A stretch of DNA of 64,000 nt from NCBI RefSeq assembly GCF_030247195.1, contig NC_080671.1:71733412-71797411 (forward strand), written 5' to 3'. This DNA comes from Topomyia yanbarensis. Its lineage: Eukaryota; Arthropoda; Insecta; Diptera; Culicidae. Made by a program: the position numbers and the translations under genes. The notes beneath the pieces are model-generated. The model saw only the letters and a program-made list of their open reading frames with translations. It did not search any database and was not told the origin of the DNA. How positions within the stretch are numbered: the stretch's first letter is position 1; each line of letters opens with the position of its first letter. Shown here piece after piece: positions 11,331 through 22,920 of the stretch.

Positions 11331-11971
11331 GAAAATCAACGTCTAGGTCTTTAAACACACAGGCAGCTCAGTTTTTGAACATTTACTGTGTTATATCAAC
11401 TATGTACAAGTTCCGTCAAAATGTGTTTTTCTTTTTCGTAATTGGAAACGATACACACGGTGGACGCTTGGCATGTCGAGAATGAGTTGCTGCAGATTAA
11501 TTGTACCATAGTGATAGAATTAACGACCCCAACTAACAATAACAACTAAATAGCAAAAGTCATTTAGTGAACCGGAATTCCCATATCACAATAACGTACC
11601 TACCACAAACTAAAGTAAATGACTAAGCGACAAAGCGGCCAGCTGCTTGGTGTAAGGCTTTCCATTGCCATTACCTGTGTTATCTAGCATGTAGTCACCC
11701 GATAGAAACGGCAAGCATAAAAATTAGCAGATAATAGCACTTATAAGCTACTTTTTATATCCCTCAGTAGCAGCCACCAGAGAATCGCGTTTCCGCCATA
11801 ATAATATACACCCTTTTGTTTCACCGCGCTTACTCATGCCGGTTTACCACTAGCGAGGCTCCGGACGGGCTAAAGAATACCTCCACCATGGGATGATTAC
11901 ATCATTAAATATACATTATCGTTTACACCTCATACCAGCACCAACTCTATACCTCGTAGGGCTGTATGTAA

Positions 11972-12157
11972 TTATGTACTATCCCTTTCCCGAAAATATA
12001 GCAACATTTGAGCGGCAACAAACAATACCAAGGTGGATCCGAGCAAAGCCAACACTAAAGGTGAGCTGAAACGCTTTACCGCTCGGTAATCTACATCACG
12101 ATTGGTGCCACAGGCAGACATCGAACTTCTTTCCCATAAAGTACCCAGCGCTCTCAT
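11972..12157 (-). CDS. Small putative single-pass membrane protein frame
   Basis: A 61-codon frame runs from an ATG (a second ATG follows at residue 13). The N-terminal half is polar with basic residues (RAVKRF), followed by a membrane segment of about 24 residues (PLVLALLGSTLVLFVAAQML) and a short charged end (RERDST). Codon choice looks coding (GCC, CTG, CTC, TCC, ACC, GTA mix) and the stretch is GC-richer than its neighbours. The topology would suit a type II membrane protein or the first exon of one. No strong GTAAGT/GTGAGT donor lies inside the frame. I do not recognise a family, and chance remains possible. Confidence 0.3.
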   Translation of the reverse strand: MRALGTLWERSSMSACGTNRDVDYRAVKRFSSPLVLALLGSTLVLFVAAQMLLYFRERDST

Positions 12158-12169
12158 CCTATCGTATCG

Positions 12170-13480
12170 ACCCTAACCTTAATGCGAAATTCGATGCTAC
12201 ACAGTAGAACCCAGCTGACTGACCATGAGACTGATTCCATCGTAGGTACCTATACTCGTAGGCATTACAGTCAGTATGCAGCAGCAGCGTAACAGCTTTA
12301 CACCTCTTCTGCAGTGTAGCGAATTCTTCAGCGGATTACACCTGTGGTTTCGATCCGATTTCGATTACCAACCGGTAAGGCTAAAACCGTAAGAGGAGTG
12401 TGTTCAGAGTGTGATAAGTCGGTCAATGGCCGGTGCTCACTATCTTTCGATATGAGTACGACGGTGAGTCCACATCGAAGCCGGGGATTACCGGTGGGCT
12501 TTTATGTACTCTGGAGAAAATTAATAACATGATTTATTTTCATTGCCGAACCATGCTCGGCAGTGATGCTAGCTGTAAAGGTGGCCTTTTCGATGGCGGA
12601 TTTGAATCACAAAAAAAAGTTTGCGTTGTTGGTCGATGTTTCGAAACGTTGACTAATACCGCAAAATAAATTCTACGTTATTGAATCTGGAGCCAAAACA
12701 TCATCTCTAAATTTATCGTTACTGGTAGAGTGCAAATAAAACGTGGTAATTTTTCGTAATCTGTAACAATCTCAGGATTCAATATTGAGATATGAATAAC
12801 ACAATTTTGAGAAGCCAATCATTTATGACATATTTTGGGAACACTAGCTCTGCACAAATTCGTACTGCACACTCCTTATTCGACGGATTAGCTAAGGAAA
12901 TTTCAATCTCGTATCAAGCTGGTAGGAGAGAGGAGCTATTAATGAACATTATTTTTCAAATTTAAAAGACAACTGCTCTTATTACCAACAAGGAAAGCGC
13001 AATTAATAAGATGTATCCTGACGTACTGAAATGGATACAACCTTCAATGGTGGTCAGCTTTAACACAAGCTCTCCTATAATATAGATTTTCTCAGCAATT
13101 ACATTGCTATACAGAAATAGCAGCCATTTTCGGCATTTTTTTGCTGGCATCGGAGCAATAAAATACATTCTTGCTTTACGCTTGATTGGGAAGGTGGAAG
13201 AATTTATCGATGGCTTAATTACAAAGTGCCGTTGGAAATAGAGGAGGCGTTCGAAACAGGCAGGATAAATGCTGCAGAATAAAAAATTAGAGCTGGTCAC
13301 TGAAGGAATGTAAACGATTTCTGCACGAATGGATTATAGTTTGGCTATTAGATAGGTACATATGTCACCGCTTTGCTACCCCGAAATATTAATGGTTGTT
13401 AATCGAAATTTGGTCGATTTGATGTATTTCTTATAATCGTGCATTTAAAACAACTGAACAACCCTCATTTTGTAACTGTG
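12170..13480. other. Unassigned sequence
   Basis: Several frames of 60-110 codons exist (12344-12669 plus, 12962-13300 minus) but none shows a recognisable motif, and they overlap each other. I see no element ends. Confidence 0.4.
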
Positions 13481-13484
13481 CGTG

Positions 13485-13715
13485 CAGAATTATGTTATAA
13501 AATTAATAGAATAAATTAAATTGTTTCAAACTAACAAACTTGATGAAATGAATAAAAAGAATGACTGAAGAAAATTTATTAAATTAATAGAATGAAGAAC
13601 ATGAATAAAAAATATAAACTTAAATTTTTTTTTATAAAATTAATAAAATAAATGAAATTAATAGAATTAATAAAATGAATATCAGAAATAAAACACAAAT
13701 AAAATTAAAGAACTG
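13485..13715. repeat. AATAAAATGA-type low-complexity repeat
   Basis: Degenerate repetition of AATAAAATGAATAAAAT. The same motif dominates 50690-50830, 51350-51490 and 52010-52630, suggesting a common expanded simple-sequence family. Confidence 0.7.
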
Positions 13716-14009
13716 TATACAATGAGTATACTACCCATGATCCATATTTGTCATGTTTTCTATGGGACTTCGTATATTTATGGGACTGATTTGCGATCAT
13801 AGGCAGTGAAATTTAAAAAAAAAAATTAGATAAAGCAAATTGTATCAATTAGAGAATCAATATTTTAGAAAGTTCTAAAATGTGTGTGAAAATGTAATTT
13901 CTAGTGTTTCCATTCATTTTTTGTTTTCACCGTTTCGTTTTAGTTATTTATAAACGCTTATTATATAATTGAATTAAATTGGAGTTTGTGTAGTTTTCGA
14001 TTTTTGCCC

Positions 14010-14395
14010 GAATAGAAATGTACAGTAACAAAACCATGATTTTCACTGTGACAGTACAGTAATTTTACAATAATTTACAGTAAGTTTTAGTGTTATGCTA
14101 CAATACAAAAACAATAAACTTTAACGTTTTTACAGTAAATTTCAATGTAAAATAGACTTTTCAGTGAAAAAGAGGGGTGGTTATGTATCTTAACATTAAA
14201 AAAATCAATTTTTCTCCATATATTTTTTTCTCTAAAACAGTAAAATTTAATGTGAATGCACTGTATCAGTTTTTTGCTGAACAGTGCAATTTATTGTTAC
14301 ATGAAATTTTATTGTAAATCTACTGTGAGAACTTGGCATCGAACAATGTTCAAACAGTAATAACTATAATATTTATTGTTTTATGATTGTTTGTA
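14010..14395. mobile_element. Possible MITE rich in ACAGTAA motifs
   Basis: ACAGTA or its complement occurs again and again over about 380 bp, together with TTTATTGTT/AACAATAAA pairs. The left edge (ACAGTAACAAAACCATGAT) and right edge (ATCATAAAACAATAAATA on the minus strand) are loosely inverted. Ends and target duplication are not resolved. Confidence 0.3.
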
Positions 14396-14869
14396 GGGTA
14401 AATGCTATCCAGGTGGTCACATTACTCTCCATACTGCAACGTTTCGAAGGAATATTTTTTCATCTTCAGGGGAAAGCAGGGTTTGGTCAAAAATTAGTTA
14501 TAGTTTTCTTATAATACAAATATTTTCAAATTTTGTCAGGACTACAAATGTTTTCTTTTTCAAGTGAAATATTAAGTTTGTTGCAAAACGTTTACGCATA
14601 GCGACCACCAGGCAGGGCTGCAGAGAGAAAATACGAGCCCGGGGGGTCCAACGTACGGGCCCCAACCATGTGTATTGCCTGAGTACAAAAATTTAATGTT
14701 TGAAATCCATTGGAGTTCACTGATATTATGTATAGAACACTGAAATTTTATATTTATGTTTTAGTTTATTTCTCTAGTTGTCTGTAGCGCCAATGAAGGA
14801 AAAAACGTAGAGCTTTTTATACTGTGGGAGTTTTATTAATACCTTTTCGACTGTTTTGGTGACTTTGAA

Positions 14870-15365
14870 AAGCGGAAATGGAAAGATTAAAAATGTAGTA
14901 ATAACAAAAATTAAAAATATCTAAACGGCGATCAACGGCAAAAGATAAAAAAAACAATAAGAAAACTAAATATTAACAAAATGTAAAAAAGAGCTAAAAA
15001 CAACAAAATTAACCAAATAAACAAATTAATGTCAATTGTCAAAAATGTTTAATTGAGAAAACCAAAACAAAACTTAAAAAAAAATTGATAAAAGAAAACA
15101 GGAAACTAGAAAAACATATTCGAACACTATTGAACAAATGTTGAAAATAATGAAAAATCTATAAGAAAGCAGAAAAAAATTTAAGAATCAATGAAATTGA
15201 AAGAATAACTACTAAAAAGAATACAAACATTAATATAAAAAATGCATAAAACAGAAAAACTCGATAAATCAAGAATAATAAAATTTATTTAACATTTAAA
15301 ACAAGACAAATTTAAAGCAATAGAAAAAGTAAATAAAACGTTAAGAAAGCATATAATTAGAGGAG
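14870..15365 (+). repeat. A-rich degenerate tract, block 1
   Basis: Strand-biased A-rich sequence (AAAATAAAAAAGAAAATT-like, almost no T runs). It continues at 16535-16860, 17500-18040 and 19035-19155, broken by inserted elements, so these look like pieces of one older tract. Confidence 0.6.
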
Positions 15366-15369
15366 TATA

Positions 15370-16530
15370 TGGGTCATTCCATGCGAAGTGATCAAGGCAC
15401 GTGTAATCGACCTCCACGGATTTGAACAAAATTTGGAGGAATTGTTCATCTAGGGCCAATATATAAAAACCCCAATTTTTGTGACAATTGAACCACCCCT
15501 TGGGTTATGGGAGCACCCACCGTTTTGGCAAATTGCCAAAACTCTTGATTTTCTTTTGATCATATCTCCGGTCCTGTTTATTCTAGAATCAAACCACAAG
15601 ATAGCTTTTGAAGAAAATTGTTCAAGGAGTCTATAAAAAATATTATTTTTTGTCGACTGTGCTGCCAACTATGCAATTTTTTCAGTTAGATATTAAAAGT
15701 TAATTTTTCTCTAAATACGTATATTTTAATTTTGAAAATTTTAAAACCATCGCGTTCTTCAGACATTTTTACATAAAAAACACTTATCATCCCAATATAA
15801 TATGAGCGCATCCTGAGATACACCGTTTTGAAGAGAAAAAACTGCAATTTCCCATATAAAATCGCAAGCGCACAACACTAAAAAACCAACTTGAGTATTC
15901 TGAGTTCAAACATAATTTTTCGTGAAGTAGACGAGAAATGATGAAAAACTACGTATTTGGTTTTCTTCTAGCGGATCAGGGTCGATTTTTCTGACAGTTT
16001 GAAGTTTTTCTCAATTTTGGCCAATAAAAATGGATTTTTATATGAGAAAATCGGAGTTTTCCCTTCAAAACGGTATATCTCAAGATGCGCTCATATTATA
16101 TTGGGACGATAAGTGTTTTTTATGGAAAAATGTCTGAGGAACGCGATGGCATTAAAATTTTCAAAATTAAAATATACGTATTGAGAGAAAAATTTACTTT
16201 TAATATTTAACTGAAAAAATAGTTGGCAATACTGTCAGCAAAAAATAATATTTTTTATAGACTCCTTGAACAATTTTCTTCAAAAGCCATCTTGTGGTTT
16301 GATTCTAGAGTAAATAGAACCGGAGATATGATCAAAAGAAAATCAAGGGTTTTGGCAATTTTCCAAAACGGGGGATGCTCCCATGACACGAGGGGTGGTT
16401 CAATTGACACAAAAATTTGGGTTTTTATATATTGGCCCTAGATGAACAATTCCTCCAAATTTTGTTCAAATCCGTGAAGGTCGATTTCAAGTTTGCATCT
16501 TTTTTTGATCACTTCGCGTGGAATGACCCA
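15370..16530. mobile_element. 1,161-bp fold-back DNA transposon with ~510-bp inverted arms
   Basis: The left end TGGGTCATTCCATGCGAAGT and the right end (minus strand) TGGGTCATTCCACGCGAAGT open two arms (about 15370-15880 and 16020-16530) that are inverted copies over nearly their whole length, with a loop of about 140 bp. TA (also TATA) flanks both sides (15368-15369 and 16531-16532), pointing to a Tc1/mariner-type target. Each arm contains the same 72-codon frame in mirrored orientation (minus 15450-15668, plus 16223-16441), differing at few residues. These frames do not begin at convincing starts and match nothing I know. A diverged right-arm copy lies at 38985-39110. Confidence 0.85.
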
Positions 16531-16534
16531 TATA

Positions 16535-18042
16535 TAAAAGACAAGAAAAAAAATTTATATAGAGAAATTAAAAAAAATGGCAAATTTTGAAAAACTGGAA
16601 AAGTGGAATTATGGAAAGACGAAAAAGTAAAGAATATTGGATAATGAACAAAAACGGAGCAAACAGACAAAATGGAAAACAAAAATAGTAGGAAAAAGCC
16701 AACATGGTATACTATAGAAACACAAAAAATGGAGAAATTAACGCAAAAAAAAAGAATAAAATGGATTAAATTATTTAAAGAATAGAAAAAGCCACTAGAA
16801 ATGAAATTTGAAATAAATTCAAACAACGAACTAAATGTAAAATTAAGAAAAAGTGCGCATAGTGTCAAAAAAGATCAAATCTATACCGTTTATTCAAAAC
16901 GTAATATCTAACAAATGTAAACAAACTGAGTTTGTAATGCCAAATAAAAGCTAAGCATTGACTCTTTATCATCCACAAATAATAGAGAAAAATGATAACT
17001 CTTTATATGTTAATTTAATCGTAAATCAAAATGTCACATATAGTATACCAAAGCTTTGCTAATATTTTATAGATGTGATGTTTTGCATTGTTATGTTTCT
17101 CCAAGTCGACTGTAGGCAGCATATTTTTCCAATGCCAAACCTCATATCTACACTTTGGGTTGCAATACAGCACATGAAATATATCACAACTACAAGCCCG
17201 TCTCTCAAAACGTCACAGTAAAATGTGTCATCTACAAACGGTGTTGCCAAGACCACATATATAAAAGAGCATAATAGTGATCGGCAAAATGTAATAAAAT
17301 AATAGTTATCAATTATCTCCCTATTATCTTCGCGAAAAACATGTAATATGCTTAACGATCCTGCAATGAGTAAATGCAGAGATTATAATAGAATTAATAG
17401 CCTTCTGTGTGCTTTAATTGGTTAATAAATTTAAAAGTTTCAAGTAAATTTTTGCACGCAACTTTCTCCGTTTGACGTTTTTGTTAGATATGATGTAATT
17501 AAAAAAAGCTCTAGAAATGTTTTTATTACGAAAATAAAAAAAAAATCAATGTAAATGTACAAGAAAATGGTCAACAGAAAAAGCACTTTCAAAATAGGTT
17601 AAATGGAAACAATGAAGAAATAACAATAAGGAATAAAATCTTAAGAAAAAGGATAAGGAAGAAAATAGGATAAAGGTGAAAAATTAAACAATGAGACACA
17701 TTGGAATGAATTTGAATAAGAAAAATTGCTTATGGAAATTCAAAAAAATATGGAAAAAAGGGAAATAGAAAAAGGCTACGATAAGAATAAATGTACTTAA
17801 TAAACAAATTCTAAAAATTAGATGGAATGACAAAAGAAACAAATAAAAAAAGCAGAGTATTATATATGAAACAATAAGAAAAATAAAATGAAGAAAGCAG
17901 AATTTTCTCGAAAAATTGCGAATAAAATGAAATAACAGAGAAAAAACTATAAATTAAAGTGATAGTGATAGCGATAAAAAAGCAAAAGCAAGGAACGTAA
18001 AAAGATAGATAAAATAAAAGTATGGAAATAGATAAAAAAGGC
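16535..18042 (+). repeat. A-rich degenerate tract, blocks 2 and 3, with AT-rich spacer
   Basis: 16535-16860 and 17500-18042 resemble block 1 (14870-15365). The middle (16870-17490) is ordinary AT-rich sequence with no feature I can support. Confidence 0.5.
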
Positions 18043-19036
18043 AAAAGACAAGAGTTCGTCTTCGCTTTCTCGTCAGCAAACCAGAGCTATATTTGCTTCC
18101 CGGGACATCACTCGGGACACGTGGCTTTAGGCGTTCACATATGTCGTGTGAACTGTTTGGAATCTTTTTTTTTGTGTCTAACTAGTGCTAATTTGGGTAC
18201 TAGTTTTAGATACATCGTCTAACTAGACACCCAGATGGTGCTAGTTACTGACGAGATGAATTCGTCAAAAGCAAAACTTAATTTAAGTTAGGTCTTGTGC
18301 CCTTAACGCACAAAGCGGCTTAGTCCAATTTTTCCCTTTTGGGAATTTATTGCATACTACCAGGCGTTTGGTTCTTAAACCAAAAGACAAGAGTTCGTCT
18401 TCGCTTTCTCGTCAGCAAACCAGAGCTATATTTGCTTCCCGGGACATCACTCGGGACACGTGGCTTTAGGCGTTCACATATGTCGTGTGAACTGTTTGGA
18501 ATCTTTTTTTTTGTGTCTAACTAGTGCTAATTTGGGTACTAGTTTTAGATACATCGTCTAACTAGACACCCAGATGGTGCTAGTTACTGACGAGATGAAT
18601 TCGTCAAAAGCAAAACTTAATTTAAGTTAGGTCTTGTGCCCTTAACGCACAAAGCGGCTTAGTCCAATTTTTCCCTTTTGGGAATTTATTGCATACTACC
18701 AGGCGTTTGGTTCTTAAACCAAAAGACAACAGTTCGTCTTCGCTTTCTCGTCAGCAAACCAGAGCTATATTTGCTTCCCGGGACATCACTCGGGACATGT
18801 GGCTTTAGGCGTTCACATATGTCGTGTGAACTGTTTGGAATTTTTTTTTGTGTCTAACTAGTGCTAATTTGGGTACTAGTTTTAGATACATCGTCTAACT
18901 AGACACCCAGATGGTGCTAGTTACTGACGAGATGAATTCGAAACACAAAAAAGCAAAACTTAATTTAAGTTAGGTCTTGTGCCCTTAACGCACAAAGCGG
19001 TTTAGTCCAATTTTTCCCTTTTGGGAATTTATTACA
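18043..19036 (+). repeat. 339-bp unit in three tandem copies
   Basis: Units start at about 18043, 18382 and 18721; corresponding points are spaced exactly 339 bp. The first two copies are almost identical. The third has a few changes (a shorter T run near 18845, an insertion near 18947, a missing distal segment). Each unit carries GGGACATCACTCGGGACA, AACTAGTGCTAATTTGGGTA and CAGATGGTGCTAGTTACTGA. The last part occurs inverted as a single diverged copy at 23590-23645. No open frame is shared by all copies. The near-identity implies a recent tandem duplication. Confidence 0.9.
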
Positions 19037-19624
19037 TAAAAAAGGCAGCATATTAAAATTGTAGAAATACAAATATAATCCACAACTTGAAAAAATAGAT
19101 AAATGAAATTTTAACAAAATGAAAAAAAATGAGAAACATTGATCAAATTTCAAATAAGGGTTGGGGTTGGATTTTACGCTATGCTGGTTTCGAAAACATT
19201 CATAATCCTATAATAACATGATTTATTCTTTAGTTGTGTTGGTGTGTTAGCACACCTTAAAATATTTTACAAGAATGTTGTAACTGATTTCTAGTAAATA
19301 GTTCAAAAATAAAAATAAAATCATTACGTTCCGGAAGCGACGTTCAAAATCTCACGCCCCTCCAAAACGAAAAGATTTTGTGTGCGGATTTAACTTGCTA
19401 CATTAGTTAGCTAATCTTGCTAACTAGTTGATTTAGTTTGATAGCAGAGTTAAATTTTCTCTTCGAAATCAATCAAACACAATTTAGTAATTTAGTTGAA
19501 CGTATACTTCTTAGAATCATTGGCAGCTGCAGGATTGTGAACTGAGAAATCTTCTCCTCATGCTCCATGACATATAAAATTCAAAACAAAATTATTAACA
19601 CTATATTCGTCATAAAAGGGGCTT

Positions 19625-19685
19625 TATTTTTTATTTATTTCGTTTATTTGATAGGCACAAATGCGTTAGCTTGGCGGTGCCAAAT
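19625..19685 (-). mobile_element. 61-bp 3'-end insertion of a non-LTR retrotransposon with 13-bp target duplication
   Basis: ATAAAAGGGGCTT occurs at 19612-19624 and again at 19686-19698. Between them, on the minus strand, are GGCACCGCCAAGCTAACGCA, a TTTGTGCC that pairs with the first bases as a hairpin, and an A-rich tail (AAATAAACGAAATAAATAAA). The CTAACGCATT loop is shared with the 3' end of the element at 58.0-59.3 kb, so this is an extremely 5'-truncated copy of a related family. Confidence 0.75.
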
Positions 19686-19699
19686 ATAAAAGGGGCTTG

Positions 19700-20990
19700 T
19701 TGTGTACGCAATTTTCTGTTATAATGAAAATGTTGATAAAAGGCCGTATTTGAAAGAATTGTAAAACGTATTTATTTTTTTCCATCCCAGGCCGCTTTGC
19801 AAGGGCGGATTGGTAGTCGAAAATCGCCGAAAAAAGCTACATCATTTGACAAAAATGTTTCGGTATCATCTCGTATCTGAATATGATTTTTTATGGATTT
19901 TGTAACAATGAACGGTAAACCAATTATATTAAATTTTAAATTTAAATTTTTGGAATAATGTCAAATTCTTTAGGTATATCAAAAGTTTTTGATGACTTAT
20001 TTGACCAATTGAGCTCTCAAATAGAGGTAGGGTTACTCCTCTAGTGGTACTTTAACCAGCAGAGTTTTACTGAGCAGGGGATAGACACCAAGAGACACAT
20101 GGGTATCAATTGCAATTTCGAATTAAAGTGATCACTCGACTGAAGTTTGGAGCGCTTCCATTGCTTTTTATTGTATAAAACGCTTAAAAATAAATAAATG
20201 GGCTCTTTTTTATTTCTTATGCAGCTCGTAGCACTAGGAGGAAAAATATCTTATTTTCTTCACATTCAACGTAGAGTGTAATGTTTTACTAAAGCACTCC
20301 ACCTTTCTGTGCCGTTCACATTTAGTTGTATGTTTTTGCATTTGTTGACTGTTTTGTCGATTTATGTAGTTGGGTGTAGTACTTCGCTATCCTTCCTTCC
20401 TACAAAGAATCTAAAAGCACCAGCCACTCTCGCTGTGAAGGATAACGCGAGCGAGCTTTGCTCTGCTCCTCAGTAAACAAACACGGGGTGTGAAATCACA
20501 CTTCAGTTTCTTTCGAGAATCTTTGTGAGGAATAATGATCCATTAAGCGAAGGTTCAATGGGGTAAAGTAAACCCAAATGGCATTTTTAAAATAATATTT
20601 GTAAGCGCCAAGAGGGGCCCTCCTTAACAATAAGGGCCTGCAAGCCGAGGATGATGTTTATGAGGACTGTGCCTGACGATTCAGAGTAAAGAAAAGGGCA
20701 ACGCAAAATTGCAAAATAATTCAATGGATTCTTCCGGGCAAATTCGAATTTACCTAAACGAAGACACGGAATTCGCCTCCAAAAACCGATGTGGCAAGCC
20801 TAAACAGTTTTTTTCTTTCAATAATTACTTTCGATACTAATCCAGCGCTTTCGAATATTGGAAATTCAATAAATCAAAAAAATCGATTTCATATTGATGA
20901 AATTTGAAGACAACCTCATGACTTCTAATCAAGCTATTTAATTGTTTAACCCTTACAAGTCTGATAAAATTTTAACCTTAAGGTCATTCG
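19700..20990. other. Unassigned sequence
   Basis: No open frame of note. A weak inverted pair (TTCCTACAAAGAATCT at about 20396 and AGAATCTTTGTGAGGAA at about 20516) may mark a small MITE, but ends and duplications are not clear. Confidence 0.3.
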
Positions 20991-21130
20991 CTTCTTCATT
21001 CAGCTTAGGAATTTTCCTATAAAAAATCTCTATTCCTGTGTGCGGGGTTGGGATTCGAACCCAGGTGAGCTGCGTACATGACATTCAATGTACAAATTCC
21101 GCAATGCCCACTCGAGTCTGATCTTGTTTC
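20990..21130 (-). mobile_element. tRNA-derived SINE fragment
   Basis: On the minus strand the motif CTGGGTTCGAATCCCAACCC matches the B box of the RNA polymerase III internal promoter in tRNA genes (GGTTCGANTCC). It is preceded by a short unrelated part and followed by CGCACACAGGAATAGAG. There is no complete tRNA cloverleaf, which fits a tRNA-related SINE rather than a tRNA gene. A weaker related stretch (TTGAACCCTGGTGAG) lies at 28455-28490. Confidence 0.55.
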
Positions 21131-21394
21131 GATGCGAGAATTAGGTTGGTATAAACATAGTTGATATCAAATATGCAGTAGTTTAGAATTTTCGCTATTC
21201 TAGTTACCTCATACACAAGATAATTAATTTTTAATTGCATTCTCAAATAAATTTATATCGAAAAAGTATTTGTCAAAATTTTGGTTTCTGTTAAAAATTC
21301 GGGTCCCCTTCAGAACTCCGGTCCCCCCCCCCCTCTCGGCGGCCCTACCACTAGGCGATTCGCTACCGTGTCGGTCAACGAAACCCTGCTGCAG

Positions 21395-22920
21395 CACGGA
21401 GAAGGGTGACCAGCGAGCGAAAGTGGAAGACGAAATCCTTCAACAAAGACCTCTTCGTCGAGGCAATTCGTCCGAACAGTGGGAGCGAGAACGCGGATGT
21501 GGCTGACCTAACAAGAAGGATTTTGGCGGCTTGTGACGCCACAATGCCGCGAAAACTGGAACCACGCAATAGACGGCGTCCAACTTACTGGTGGAACGAG
21601 ACGCTTAGTACGTATGCTACACGCTGCTTATCTCAGAATCAGAAGACGGGCTCAGAGAGCAATATCTGAGCCAGATAGAGAAGAGCGCAAGGTAGCATTT
21701 CGGGAAGCTAGGGCCGCTTTAAAACGGGTTTAGCAAGTCAAATTGCCACAAGAAATTGTGCCGAGAAGACTTCTCGAAGTAGACGCCAATCCCTGATGCG
21801 ATGCATACCGAGTCGTGGTGGCGAAAATGAAGCGCTCGACGGCGCCAGCTGAAATGTGCCCGGGAAAGCTGAATATAATCGTCGAGGGTCTTTTCCCGAA
21901 GCACGATCCAACTATCTTGCCACCGACACCGTACCGCAAGGAAGAAGGAGCGAACACAGACGATCGGCAAGTGACTAACGATGACCTCGCAGAAGCATCG
22001 AAGCGCCTGAAATCAAAGAAAGCCCCCGGTTCGGATAGAATACCAAACGTGGTGCTGAAAGCTGCGATCCTGGCACATCCGGACATGTTCAGGATGGTGC
22101 TGCAGAAGTTTGTAAATGAAGCCAACTTCCCCGAAATGTGGAAGGTACAGAATCTGGTGTTGCTGTAGAAGCCAGGGAAGCCACCGTGCGATCCAGTCTC
22201 GTATCTATAGGCCCACATAAAATCATCCTTAACAAGTTGACGAAATTTACGGAAGGTGAGCGTGGACTATCCAAGATGCAATTCGAATTCCACAAAGAAG
22301 CATCGACAGTGGATGCAATTCGGACATTGCTCGAGAGTGCTGAGAAGGCATCCAAACAGAAGGGATTGATACTGCGCCGTGGTCAAGATAGACGTTAAGA
22401 ATACATTTTAACAGCGCCAGCTGGGAAGCCATCACTGCAGCGCTGCGCAGAATGAAGGTTCCCGACTATCCAAGCCAGATCTTCAAGAGCTACTTCCAGA
22501 GCAGAGTGCTGCTGTCCGAGACAAGCGAAGGGAATAGATCAGTGCGAGTCACAGCAGGCATTCCTCAGGGCTCCATTCTCGGTTAAACTCTTTGGAACGA
22601 GATGTACGATGGGGTCTTAACACTGCGGTTGCCCAGGAAATTGAAAATCGTGGGTTTCGCGGACAACGTGTCACTAACGGTGACGGATGAGACACTTGAA
22701 GAAGTGGAGTTGTCGGTGACGGAGACAATAGACGCGAACGAGAGCTGGATGAACAGTTTCAAGCTGCAAATAGCTCACAACAAGACGGAGATGTTGTTGT
22801 TCAGTAACTTCAAAGCGGTTTCGCGGATGCAGATCGACGTCGGAGAGCACGTGATTGCATCGAAGCGTGCACTGAAGCAATTGGGAGTGATTATCGACGA
22901 CATGTTTTTTAACCTTTCTA
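21395..22920 (+). pseudogene. R1-type non-LTR retrotransposon ORF2 remnant
   Basis: This is the RT-bearing ORF2 of an R1-clade element, broken by several stops and frameshifts. In order: a post-endonuclease linker (KWKTKSFNKDLFVEAIRP, YWWNETL; 21410-21620), AYLRIRRRAQRAISEPDREE (21630-21690), the fingers KSKKAPGSDRIPNVVLKAA (about 22015-22070) with FPEMWKVQNLVLL and a stop where KPGKP continues, then the palm ending AGIPQGSILG followed by a stop (about 22557-22585). The catalytic motif reads GFADNVSLTV, so the second Asp of the usual YADD is Asn. The thumb is ASKRALKQLGVIIDDM (22860-22900). Sequence after 22905 is unrelated, so the 3' end is missing. R1 elements classically insert in rDNA, but none is present here. 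Confidence 0.85.

Larger units (their letters stand above)
14613..21347. mobile_element. Candidate 6.7-kb hAT-like element, heavily interrupted
   Basis: The left end is CAGGGCTGCAGAGAGAAAAT followed by a G-rich GCCCGGGGGGTCC. The right end, read on the minus strand, is TAGGGCCGCCGAGAGGGGGG followed by ACCGGAG. The first 13 bases match at 10 positions, and both ends share the G-run architecture seen in arthropod hAT-like elements. The flanks are CCACCAGG (14605-14612) and CCACTAGG (21348-21355), an 8-bp target duplication with one mismatch, which is the hAT length. The interior is A-rich filler with later insertions and no transposase, so the element would be non-autonomous. Uncertain because of its length and imperfect ends. 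Confidence 0.45.

Noticed and set aside
15450..16441. Two similar 72-codon frames, possibly a duplicated gene.
   Set aside because: They lie in mirrored arms of an inverted-repeat element, start without convincing context and show no known motif. The similarity is explained by the arms.
20393..20533. Weak inverted repeat around TTCCTACAAAGAATCT, possibly a small MITE.
   Set aside because: Mismatched arms, no target duplication, and no second copy seen in the window.
20990..21130. Possible tRNA gene because of the GGTTCGAATCC box.
   Set aside because: No acceptor or anticodon stems can be drawn around the box. It fits a SINE fragment.
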